A stretch of 64,000 nt of DNA. It comes from Strongylocentrotus purpuratus (taxonomy: Eukaryota > Echinodermata > Echinoidea > Camarodonta > Strongylocentrotidae). Made by a program: the position numbers and the translations under genes. The DNA is taken from NCBI RefSeq assembly GCF_000002235.5, contig NW_022145607.1, positions 36,550,529-36,614,528 on the forward strand, in the 5' to 3' direction. Shown in pieces: positions 37,410-48,695 of this stretch. How positions within the stretch are numbered: the stretch's first letter is position 1; each line of letters opens with the position of its first letter. Below the pieces are notes generated by a model. It made no database searches. It was not told the origin of the DNA and worked only from the letters and a program-made list of their open reading frames with translations.

Positions 37410-38230
37410 AACAATTCGTCCCTGTTTTCACGAAGTGACGGTAGAGCGCGCAACTAAAAGAAAGTTAGTTTTGAATAAATCGCTTTCAAAGTTTCAAACC
37501 ATAATCTCAACCTCTCTAATGTATCAAAGGCAAATAAATTTTATATCCTGGGATAGAAAATATCTCAATGTTTAGTTCTATGTTTAAATATTTCCATAAT
37601 TTCTTATATTTTGGGGGGAAATGAGCTGTAAACATTACCGTCACTTCGTGAAAACACGAAATTCAAGGACGCGCTGTGATTTTGTTTTCACGAAGTGACG
37701 GTACGTAGCCGCGCGCGTAAAACATATGGGATTTTTCTCTCGTGGATGGAATTCCCGAAATGGACACTAAATACGGCAAAACGTTTTGTTTAATTGATGT
37801 ACAGATAAAATAATTCAAACTGTGAGAAAGAGTACATTTTCCTCTTTCTGTAGCTGCTTTTTCATTTCTCTGTGTGAACTGTCAACACAACCGTCATTTC
37901 GTGAAAACACAAATTGCATAGAACGCTTTGATTTTGTTTTCACGAAGTGACGGTACGTAGCCGCGCGCGTAAAACGTATGGGACTTTTCCCTTGTGGATG
38001 GAATTCTCGGAATGGACACTAAAAACGGCATTATATTTTGTTTAATTGATGTACAGATAAAATAATGCGAACTGAGAGATAGAGTACATTTTCCTCGTTT
38101 GGTAGCTATTTTTTTTATTGATAAGAATAAACTGAATGTCTCTGTATGAACTTTTAACTTAACCGTCATTTCGTGAAAACACAAATCACATAGAACGCAT
38201 GCATTTTGTTTTCACGAAGTGACGGCTCGT
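37410..38230. repeat. Array of 252-272-bp units bounded by the TCACGAAGTGA palindrome
   Basis: The motif TTTTCACGAAGTGACGG begins at 37425, 37685, 37937 and 38209 (spacings 260, 252, 272). Each unit ends with the inverted ACCGTCAcTTCGTGAAAACA and a short AAATTGCATAGAACGC-like spacer. Units 2 and 3 are closely alike (GTAGCCGCGCGCGTAAAAC); unit 1 has a different interior. The left edge carries the family terminus AATTCGTCCCTG. Confidence 0.85.
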
Positions 38231-40242
38231 AGCCGAGCGCGTATAAAACATATGGGATTTTTATTGTGTGAAGCAATTTCATGAGAAAGACACTGAAATA
38301 CGGCAAAATTACTTGTTTAATATATGTATGGATAAAATAAGAGCACCTTTTCTTCCTTGTATAATTATGATGCTAGATGTATGATGTCAGTTTTTGTTCA
38401 CAAAGCTACGGCTCACAATAAATTAACTATCAATAGCACAGATGGATATTGGCACAAAGTGCTTTTAAAATGATTAATAAGCTATTCTCTTTAATCTTAA
38501 GCTAAAAATGGATATGTATTTAGTATTCTTTGAGGTTTAATTATCAGGTACATTGTATGTATAGGGAATAAAGATTGCACTAAATTTACTATATATACTT
38601 TCCACTTAAGAACACGTTCAAGTAGTCTCCCCCCCTCTCTCTCTCTCTCTCTCTCTTTACCCCCTCCATCTCCCCTTAATATCACACAAATTCTGCCATT
38701 TCTTGTTGAAATTCATGCGAGTGATATCAGGGCTTTTGCTACTCTATTACTATGAGGAATTTCTAAAATTTTAGAGAGGGGCCTAGCTAAATATATTTTT
38801 TCAGATAGGAAATAAAGCAAATATGTTAAGAAATATTTTTGAATAAAGGAAAAAGATTCAGTATTGATCATTGACCATAATCTGTAGTTAACTACTCAAC
38901 TCTGCAATATAAACACAGAAAATGAATTTCGACTGAGCAGTTTTAATTCAAACATTTGGAACCAGAACAGCAAGTGGCAAATGGAGCATAAATTTAAAAA
39001 TATTAAATAATTCATACCAAACATATCATCATCAATTATCATCAATACTGTTTTGAATTTTGAAATGTACATTAAGGGTTTTGTGGAAAAGACTCATCAG
39101 TTATACATCCACGGAATACGAAGGTCATTTCGTTCATTATACAGTACTTGTACATATGCTAAAATGTCTTTATCTAATTCTTTATATACGACTTGGTTAT
39201 CATGTTTATTCAGCAATCGTAGCGAGTAAATGCCACATGTGACATACAAAATGCTCGACATACATGTACTACATGTATCATGAAGTTTTTCAATGGGAAA
39301 AATGACTAATATAATCATCATCGTTACTTTTTTGTTCATCACTGTTTTTCATAAATATCTTGTGAGTAGAGTATCAGAACCAAGTCAGTTTACACTATCT
39401 CTTTCTAGGGTATTTCAATAAAATTTAGTACACAGTCTCAAACGCTACAAACTTTACCAATGCTTAAAGGTTGTCTTCACCCAGGTAAACACGTAATCTC
39501 TGACTAAACTATTATCAGCTAAACAATGCATGATAAACATGGAAATATCAATTTGACTAATCAATTTCATTTCTCATCAAACAGATACAATTCAAAACAG
39601 CAACACTATATTGTATGATCATTATAGGATAGTTTGAAGTACCAAATACAATTATGATGAGAATGACCATAGAAGTAACAAATTAAAACATTAAATGTGA
39701 ACTAGTAACATTGTGTTTTGAGAGAAAACCAATTGTGGAAATGTAACTTATATTCATGTTCTAATGAAGGCATCAACCCCTGTGAATACAAACATTTAAA
39801 GAAAATGGATATAAAAATTCTTCAATACAAAGATACGATATGAGGATTCATGGAACTGGAATCGAAAAATCTAATATGCATTACTGATTGAGATAGGTAT
39901 ACCTGATAAATAGCAGTTCTGAGCTATACATTTGAATATTAAAGATTTATGTTTGCAGGAGTTCATTACAATACTGTAACAGAAAACTGACACCTGTACG
40001 ACCATTCAGTTCATTGTTTCAGAACTCATGGAAAATGTTACCAGTTTGCTTTAAATCAATTCATTTATTTTATAATCAATCCATTTCATTGTGATTACTA
40101 GTACACACAATTACAATTATGAGTGGAGTTTGCTTTATTTATGATATTCAAAATGTTTAAAATCAAACAGTATAAAAGAGAGATTGAGGTATTGAATCAT
40201 TGAAGCATTGCCAAAACGATCAATGTAATTGATTCTAGTTTC
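38231..40242. other. AT-rich DNA with no exon seen
   Basis: A short CT tract at 38630-38658. A reverse-strand AATAAA at 40132-40138 could end the candidate - strand transcript. Confidence 0.4.
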
Positions 40243-42413
40243 TCAAGCATGCCCTTCAACACAAGTTCTTAAAGTTTCTTCACACATAATGTCATCCAAG
40301 CGATAGTGAAGCAGAGAAGATCCTTGATCTAGACTGCTTGAAAGTAAAAGGAAATAAGAGAAAGAACAATCATAATTAAAAAAAGTCCAAGTCAAAATCA
40401 ATAAAAAATCATTATCAGAATTTCAATTATGAAAGGGAAACTTTACAGTGCATTATGATTGGGCGAAATTATTGTGTGTAGTTTTGGTACCCAATTTTAG
40501 AGAGTCTCTTAATAAATTAAATACTTTATGTGGTATCACCTTAGTATTGGAAATTTTTGATAAGGATTTAAAAAAAATTAGATGCTGACCTCAATAGGAC
40601 CACTCATTCCCTTAACTAAGAGACCTAAGCATTACAAACAATTAAGAATATCTTAAATTTTAACTGTTGGGAAACAATCAAGAAGGAAAAAAGATACCTT
40701 TTGACTCGCTCACAAGCATAGACAATGGGTCATCATCAGAATCGCAATCGGAGCCGTCAGGAGACTTTAAGGGTCACCATGCCAAGTCACACATGCAGCT
40801 CTGACTGTGTTCGGTGAATTGCTTCAACAGTGTTCGGTGAATTGCTTCAACGGTTCCATACCGCTCCCACTCTTAGGTCACTATGCCGAGTCACATCTGC
40901 AGCTCTGTGTTCAGTGAATTATCAAGGACCCATCTTACCAGCATGTCGGTCCCTGTATCCAATCTAATTTTGTAGAATGAAAGAAATAATTACAAGTTAT
41001 TTTCTTTCATTTTTTTGCAAGCAGAGGTAAGGAAATGAATCCAATATTATCTTTTGTACATCAAATTAATTAATAGGCATAACTGACCCCAAACAGAAGT
41101 TTTCAATTGCCCCTATTACCCCAAAATAGAATTTTCCAATTGCCCCTTCCAAACAACAACCACCCCTATGCACATAAGCAGTGAGTGTGCTTTAGTACTT
41201 TGCTGCTAAAGTGTGATTTTCTTGAACAGATCATGAAACTATTCTCACCTGGATTTGTGTCTGGCCTGTGGCATTCTTGAAAAGTAGATGTACTTTCCCA
41301 GTGCTTCCTTCATATAAGTGCAAATTGTATCTACTGCATCTGAAACTAAGTGAAAGCAAAAACATCATCATAATTTCATTACCACTGAAGTGTAGGTAGT
41401 GAGACATGTACATCATCTGGTATGGTGCTTTCTTGGAAAATTCTTTATAACACGAAGTGGAGTTGGGCAACATTTGCTGGTATCAAGAACAATTGTTTAA
41501 AATAATTTTTGTATAGGGTGAGGGACCAAGGGTACTAAAGTAAATTGCTGCCTTTGAATATAACAGATACAGAGTACAGACAATGAGAGAAACTAAGCTA
41601 AACATGTGGACATTGTTCCCCAAAAGGTAGACTACTCATGATTACTTCAGTCTAAAAAAAAAGTATTCCTTTTTCGGATGGTGCCATTTATTCATTTTCA
41701 GGGCAGGACCGTATCTAATTTTCAATTTTTAATTAAATTTTCATCCATGTCCTTCTTTGCTTGAAAGGCAAATCATTGAATTCCCTAACAGTTAACCAGG
41801 AAGGGCTACATCCCAGGTCATCTCAGCTCAGCATGATGATAATTTTCATAACTCCCTTTGCCCTTGGCCATGTTGATGTTGGCCTTGGGCTTGGAGCCCT
41901 GAAATTTCTTAAACCCCAGGCACGCGCCTTACAAGAAAGGTCTCAGTCTTGTCTAGATCCTGATCTACTCACCTCTAGATTCTAGATTGATGAGTAGTTG
42001 ATGACATAAACTGATAATTATAAAATGATGATCTAGAGTAACTAGAGTTCTAGACTCTAAATCAAATTTATAATTAGCTAAATAGTAAATTACTGAAAAA
42101 AAGTAAAACTCTAGACTAGATCTAGATCTAGTCTAGTCTACTCTCTAACTTTCTGTAAAACTTTGTTCAAATTTATAACTTAAGCTGATATAAAAAGGAC
42201 CTTATAGCATTAATATTTGGTGTGGAGCAAAATAAGAAAGACTCTCCACTTAAGTTATTTAGTCTAGATGCATATTTGTTAAGTCTAAGTTGATCTTTTT
42301 AGTTTTGGATCACATGATACTTCACTCCTTTATTCACTTACATAAAAATAAGTATATGGGGCGAGATGTGGAACGACGGTGTATTTTTCACACATTTCTG
42401 TGCTCATGGACAT
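40243..42413 (-). CDS. Candidate multi-exon gene, unrecognised protein
   Basis: On the - strand a phase-consistent chain can be read: 42413-42342, 41476-41383, 41345-41249, 40963-40939, 40765-40699, 40328-40243 (441 nt, 146 residues plus stop). It starts MSMSTEMCEKYTVV and the end includes SDCDSDDDPLSMLVSESK and SLLHYRLDDIMCEETLRTC. Donors GTAAGT, GTGAGA and GTAAGA are good. Weak points: one implied intron is only 37 bp, which is below normal metazoan size; reading through it keeps 41249-41476 open in another frame (GSTGKVHLLFKNATGQTQIQ) and leads to an early stop. I do not recognise the protein. It lies between the outward ends of the TCACGAAGTGA repeat family, so a transposon gene or a captured host gene are both possible. 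Confidence 0.3.
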
Positions 42414-42529
42414 ATTTATGGCTTACAAAGAATCAGAATGAATCAAAAGAGCGTACCACATTAATTTACCTTAAAAAGATGTTTAAAAACTCACCTTTTC
42501 ATGGTCTGTGACTGTTCCAAACTGCGAAA

Positions 42530-42832
42530 TTTTCACTACCGTCACTTCGTGAAAATATTAAAAGCAGGAAAAGAGCAAACGATGTTTTCACGAATTGACG
42601 GCTGTTAAGCGCGTACTTGGCCGTCACTTCGTGAAAACAGAAAATCCTTTTGCTATGCATTTTCTTGTTTACGTCATCGTCATAGTGACGTAATAAGACA
42701 TTATTATGATCTGAAATTTTGTGAGGTTCAAGATGTTAGTGAATGATGTCCAAAAATGCAAAAAAATCAAAAGTGAAAATATATGCGATTTTCCTCACTA
42801 CCGTCACTTCGTGAAAACAGGGACGAATTATT
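42530..42832. repeat. Right-hand cluster of TCACGAAGTGA-family motifs with family terminus
   Basis: Inverted motif CACTACCGTCACTTCGTGAA at 42534, a direct variant near 42585, an inverted copy near 42620 and a terminal copy near 42796 followed by CAGGGACGAATTATT. The inner edge CGATTTTCCTCACTAC is the exact inverse of the left part of the 7690-7793 MITE. Confidence 0.8.
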
Positions 42833-43084
42833 TACCAAAACTTATAATAAACACACAACTTATACATCTATTCATTTGATTTTGTTTCTTTTACTCGTCT
42901 ATCTTGTCTCTTTGAAAGAATATACGATGAACTTCAAAATATATATTTTTAGAAAGAGACTCAAATTGAATTTCATTCGAATACTTCAACCTGAAATTCT
43001 CTAGCGATACACCAACTAAATTATTCATACCATTACCAAATTTTGTATTTTGCCTAAATATGTGAAAATTGATTTATCCCGAAT

Positions 43085-43365
43085 TATAATAATATTGGAT
43101 ATTTATATAGCGCACATTATTATCCACCATGCATGGTGCTCAAGGCGGTCCAACTATTACCCCGGCTCTGCTAGGCAGCTGATTTCGGCGCTCACAGCAT
43201 TCAAGGAATTCCTTCCTACCGGTACCAATTTAACACCTGGGCGGAGAGTGGCAAACGTAGATTAATATCTTGCCAAAGGACATTAGTGCCGTTGCGGGAC
43301 TCGAACTGCGGACCCTGTCACCCTGTGATCCACAGCCCAACGACTTATCCACTGATGTTTCTTGC
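43085..43365 (-). mobile_element. tRNA-derived SINE, reverse orientation
   Basis: Read on the - strand, TGGATAAGTCGTTGG (A-box-like) and GCAGTTCGAGTCCC (B box) lie about 35 bp apart near the head at 43360-43290. A body and an AT-rich tail with AGCGC, TATATAAATATCC and (ATT)n follow. Confidence 0.7.
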
Positions 43366-45528
43366 GAATGTGACATATTAAAGCTTACAGCTTAAAATAT
43401 TCAACAAAGGCCCTCATTCAACCAGTCCACCTTGTATTTTTGAGTTACGAAAAAAAAAAAACCAACAATAAAATAACAAACCTACCATATTTACAAGGTG
43501 AAGGAATAACGTTATGTAGACCAGGGGCCTGTGTGTATTATACGCCATACGTTTTTCACTTAGGTCCTCTTTAATTTTTGCAAATTATTGAAATCAGTAC
43601 CATGTCTAAAGGATATTCCCACATTTTAACTGCTTCTTGGCGGTTGAACACATTCTGAGAAAAAAAACAAACAAAAGAAATTTCATGCTCTCTGCCGCAT
43701 TCGGAGATAAAAGCCGACATGGTATGATGTGTTGACATTTGAAATCTTAGCAATTTGCAACGGCACGATGATCCAATCCCTCTCAAAGCATGCAAAGCGC
43801 AGCTCCACAACTCGTTACTTCGCATTTCCTTTCGCTCAGAGATATGTTTCTGCAGTATTCGGTTCACAGCATCAAAACAGCCCAATGAGAGTAAAAGCAC
43901 TCGGTAACCATGGCAGCACGTGGGTTGTAAAGCACCTGCTACATGCATCAATAACTTCGCGCCATCTTGGCCTTTTATTAAAAATCTTTCATACCGAGCG
44001 TGTCACATACATTCGTTCTACACTTCATTTACCGTATTATTATCCTTTTTCTACTAGTATTACGTATTCTCTTCCATTCACGGTCAACATGACTCGATGA
44101 ATACATAGCTCTGTCTGGAGAAGTCAAATATAAATCAGATGGATTATAAAATGCAATTTCTAGAGGAAGGTTGCGCTTGAATAGCTACAAGTAAGAAACA
44201 AGTTGGGATATGCCATGCAGTAGCAAACTGAACGACCCTTGCTAATTTTTCTGTAGAATGTTGACGTTGCTTGTTGATAATTATAATACTAACAATAATA
44301 TACATGTATAGGACTTATATGCGCCAAATCCACTTAAACATTAAATGCTCAAGGAACACTAGTGCAACACATGAAAATGCATTAAAAAGACGTACTCGTA
44401 CAGAAACACAATTTAACACAAAATAAGAAAATTAACTATAAAAAGCAAGCTAACAAAGATAAGTTTTAAGGTTGTTGAAAGATTCTTCTGTAGGAATATC
44501 TCTGATTCCTCGAGATAAACAATTTTAAAGTGATGGTCCGGCATGAGCGAAGGATTTCTCTCCCACTTTGTATTAAGTTCCCGCCCCCCCCCCACTCAGT
44601 GTTATTTAGGGTACGCATATGCGTGTTCCAAGCGACCCCCCCCCCCTTTTTCAGCAAAAGTCCGGTGTGTAAAGTCAATACGGGTCGACCTTTTTCTTTT
44701 TTTATACGAGCCTTTTTCAGCACCCCCCCCCCTTTTCAGCAAAAGTCCGATGTGTAAAGTCAATACGGGTCGACCTTTTTCTTTTGTTACGAAAGGACAT
44801 TTTGGTAACACGCATGGGGTCCGTCCGTTCTCGGAGGGGGGGGGGGGGGGGGGGGGGAGGGGGGCGGGATTAAGTTTAGGAAGTACAATCCAGAGTTTTG
44901 AGAACGTAAAGATCTGGGAGATGTGTAGAGATTAATCAAAGAAATATTGTACTGTGGAGCAGAGCCATGATCACAATGAAACTTTTTTTTTTTAAAGTTT
45001 GAAAACAATACTTGATGTTCTTGATGAGTTATAAGTCAGTGTGGAGATTGAGAAACAAAACCATTAACCAAACCAACCTCTCTCAAAAAAGTTGAGTCGG
45101 TTAATTTCTTTAATCACGAAATTACAATCAAAATTTCAAACTGTTATATGCAAGAATTTGTCACATATTTGTTGCAGTTTAAAGCTGCAGGTTCTTAGCT
45201 GTTAGTGATATTGCCCTGTGCCCTTGAGGTTTAATTCAATTTTTTTTGCAGGAAACTAGAAAAGGAGACTGTTCCCTTTTGGAAATATCTTACAATCATG
45301 CATGAAGTAAACTTAAGCATCATTGACAAAATCTCAAATTGACTGATTTTGTTATTATTTTTTTAAATAAAGGAAGAAAATTAGATTTCCAATTATAAAC
45401 ATTTTCATATAATGTCTATTGGAGCATTCCTTGTAATTTAAAATAAAGAAGAACAAATCACCGCTTGTTATTCCCAACGTTAACAAATATAAAATATCAA
45501 GGTAAATGATGACTTTGTTTCTATTCAG
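43366..45528. other. Upstream region of the calmodulin-like gene; two ~83-bp poly-C-containing tandem copies
   Basis: No coding exon identified with confidence, though the missing first exon may be here. Around 44632-44800 two copies of a unit with poly-C, TTTTTCAGCAAAAGTCCG and GTCAATACGGGTCGACCTTT stand in tandem. Poly-G at 44836-44872. Confidence 0.4.
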
Positions 45529-45604
45529 GCTTCGCAAGGGACCGAGCAAGTGAATTGTGAGGGAACACTTCACAGTTCAAGACTAACGACTGAACAAATG
45601 GAAG
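45529..45604 (+). CDS. Calmodulin-like exon: N-terminal extension
   Basis: Acceptor TTTCTATTCAG, donor GGAAG|GTAAGC. Open in the frame required by the next exon: [20 protein letters not shown] then TEQMEE. No ATG suitable as a start lies in frame before LTTEQM, so translation starts in an earlier exon. Confidence 0.65.
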
Positions 45605-48600
45605 GTAAGCATAAATTGCCTTAAAGTCCCACTGCACTACCTACAGCTACTTGCGCCCTCTATAGAGCAAATAATGCCTAAGCGGTGACCGTTGGTCCCC
45701 CATGGTCCCCTTTTTCTTATGATAATATAGAGCTGATTTGATGAGATAACCACCTGTCCAGTGACCTTGTAGGCCGGTCTAATCCCTCATGTAAACTATG
45801 GCAGATAAGCTTTAAGCCCCACTGCACTACTTACAGCTACTTGCGCCCTCTATACAGCAAACAATGCCTAAGCGGTGACCGTTGGTCCCCCATGGTCCCC
45901 TTTTTCTTATGATAATATAGAGCTGATTTGATGAAATAACCACTTGTCGGTGACCATGCAGGGAGGTCTAATCCCCCTGGCCAAACTAGTGCAGATGGCT
46001 AGGACCGAGTACTTCCTTTGCCAATAAAAACCGATGGCGAGTATATAACTAAAGGGAGGGGCATAGATGGATTTATGACGTGGGAAACAAAATGCAATGT
46101 AAATTTATGCACTTAATTTTCAGTTATATTAAAATTCCTGGAAAACATTACTACGCACATAACTGCTGATGAGATATGTTTTTATAGATTAGGAGGACAT
46201 CAATGACGCAGATGACAGACCGTGTTGATACAGACGAACGGCATTGATCCATAATGGAAAACGAATTGGGAGGATGTGATTTGAAAGAAAAAAAAATCGT
46301 TGTCGGATATTGGGAAAACCTATAGAGTTTTTTATGCGTTTAATGCGTAGATGTATTGAGTACATTGTCAAAATAATCATCGAATATCAATCAGTCTATT
46401 AAAATGGCGTAATTTCAACTAACATTGAAATCTAAAATTAATTCTAAAACATTGAATGGCTGTTTTGTCGTTCTTTTTGTTTAAAAAGAATCCATAGTTT
46501 GTTAGAGTAGTAGATGGTAAAAAAAAGAAGGAAAACTCAGTTATTAAGGAAAAAGGTCTGGAGTCTTTAGTGTAGGTACAGCAAACACCGCTTTTAATAA
46601 GTAGATATAACCAGTTGAGAGCATGACACGTTTAATTCGCAGAATTTGCATGAGTTTCTGTTTCCGTATCTTGACGAAGCTCTAAACACTTTATGATTAT
46701 AACCTGTATGATTATGAGATGCATCGCTCATAATATGAATGGCAGGCATAAACACAACACACGGAACTAATTGGCATCCATGGCAATATAACGGTCTATA
46801 TTGGCATGTACATAAGCCTTATAATAGTTCATTGTGGAGCTAATGTACCGCATGAAATTATGCTTGATGGTGTCAAGTGATGCGAGTCTCTCATCTGGAA
46901 TTCCAAATGGCCTTCACAAATACAATACAATCAGATTATACATTTATGAAATTAAATTCATTAGTGATTTTCCATCAGCTATAGAAATGGTTTCAACATG
47001 TTCTGCCTCAAACGTCGGAACTTTCATTCAACAAATTTGATAAATGCTGACAATATATTGTCAAGGGGTGACACAGTCCCCATGGTGATGGGTAATTGAA
47101 TGGTGATTGTAATGATTAATTTATGTTGATTATGATGAAGAGAAAAATCGTGATCGTGATGAAGAAAAGAGATTAGCTACCTAGAGAGAATGTTCATTTT
47201 TTGATAAAATGAAAACTATGATGATGAAAGGAAATACTGGTAACAATGATAATGCGGTATTGTCAGCCGTTTGTTTTATGTTTGCTGCCTATAACCATGA
47301 TAATTATACACCGTAAATATTCTTCAGTAAAGTCGTGATAGATTACCCCTCAAACTCGTGACATCCTACAATTTAAAATGTACAGAATGATAAAACTGCG
47401 AATAATTTACCTTCTACTTTAAATAAACTCATCCTTCAATCCATAAATTTCTTCTCGTTTTTCCATCTATATTATAGTATTTTCTATCATACTCACATAC
47501 TGATTAAATGATTAAAAACACTCAAATACGAGTACTATTCACACAAGCTTAAAGGGAAAGTCCACCCCCAAAATAAGTTTGTTTCGATAGAGGCAGAATA
47601 ATAAGAAAATCAGGTGAGTGAAAGTTTGAGCAAATTCTGAATGAAAATAAGAAAGTTATGAATTATTGAAGTTGTGATCAATCAAATACAAATTGGCAAC
47701 TCTGTGACTTATTATACGAGCTCTCCTTCATTTGCTTTGTGCATAATATTCCATAAAATCATGTTTTCTTCGTTATTGATGACGGAATATGTATTTGTTC
47801 CTTGCAGGGGGAGTATAGAAACATATTTGCAATTATTATATTTAGGGTGCAGTATGGTTGAAATTTTTCTTGAGGGAAAATGAAAATTTTAGATTTGTTT
47901 AGTACTGAGCAAATGGAAGTTGAGCTCGCATGATACGTCATAGAGTTGCCAATTTGTGTTTGATTGATCACAACTTCAAAAATCCTAACTTCCTTATTTT
48001 TAATCGGAATTTGCTCAAACTTTCACTGACTTGTTTCTCTCATTTTTCTACTCCTATTAAAACTAACTTAATTTCAGGGTGGACTTCCCCTTTAATGAAT
48101 AGCTAATGCTTCTTCTTGCAATTTTTAAAACTAATTCTGTAATTGTGAAGTCACATGGCACATATTTTATATCAAGCTGAACAGTTTGAAAGATAACAGC
48201 GAGTAAATAAAACTTCTAACAAACTTATGAAATTGCTCGAGGTTTGGAAAGCTGTTTGATTAATTATTGATATCGGGCCCTCGATGATGTGGTTACAGGA
48301 AATTGGAAGGCTTCACGTTGATCAATTATTCTATTGCTTCTTTATTATTGAATTGTAGCTCAATTTTGTGAGGGCTTTATATTCTAATCATTTTTGTCTC
48401 TCTCTCTCTCCTCTCTCTCATCCTGTCTCTCTTTCCCCCTTTTCCGCCCCTCTCTCCCTCTTTCTCTCGACCTCTCCCCCCCCTCTCTCTCTCTCTCTCT
48501 CTCTCCCTCTCTCATCCTGTCTCTCTTCCCCCTTTTCCGCCCCTCTCTCCCTCTTTCTCTCCACCTCTCCCCCTCTCTCTCTCTCTCTCTCTCTCTCCCT

Positions 48601-48664
48601 CTCTCATCCTGTCTCTCTTCCCCCTTTTCCGCCCCTCTCTCCCTCTTTCTCTCCACCTCTCCCC

Positions 48665-48695
<31 letters not shown>

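Noticed and set aside
42290-42511. A + strand 73-codon ORF ending in a Lys-rich stretch reminiscent of LINE C-termini
   Set aside because: Too short and generic; no other LINE parts nearby.
43571-44100. Overlapping 126-codon (-) and 123-codon (+) ORFs upstream of the calmodulin-like gene
   Set aside because: Neither strand shows a recognisable domain, and no splice donor in the right phase for the exon at 45529 could be chosen. Kept as unassigned sequence.
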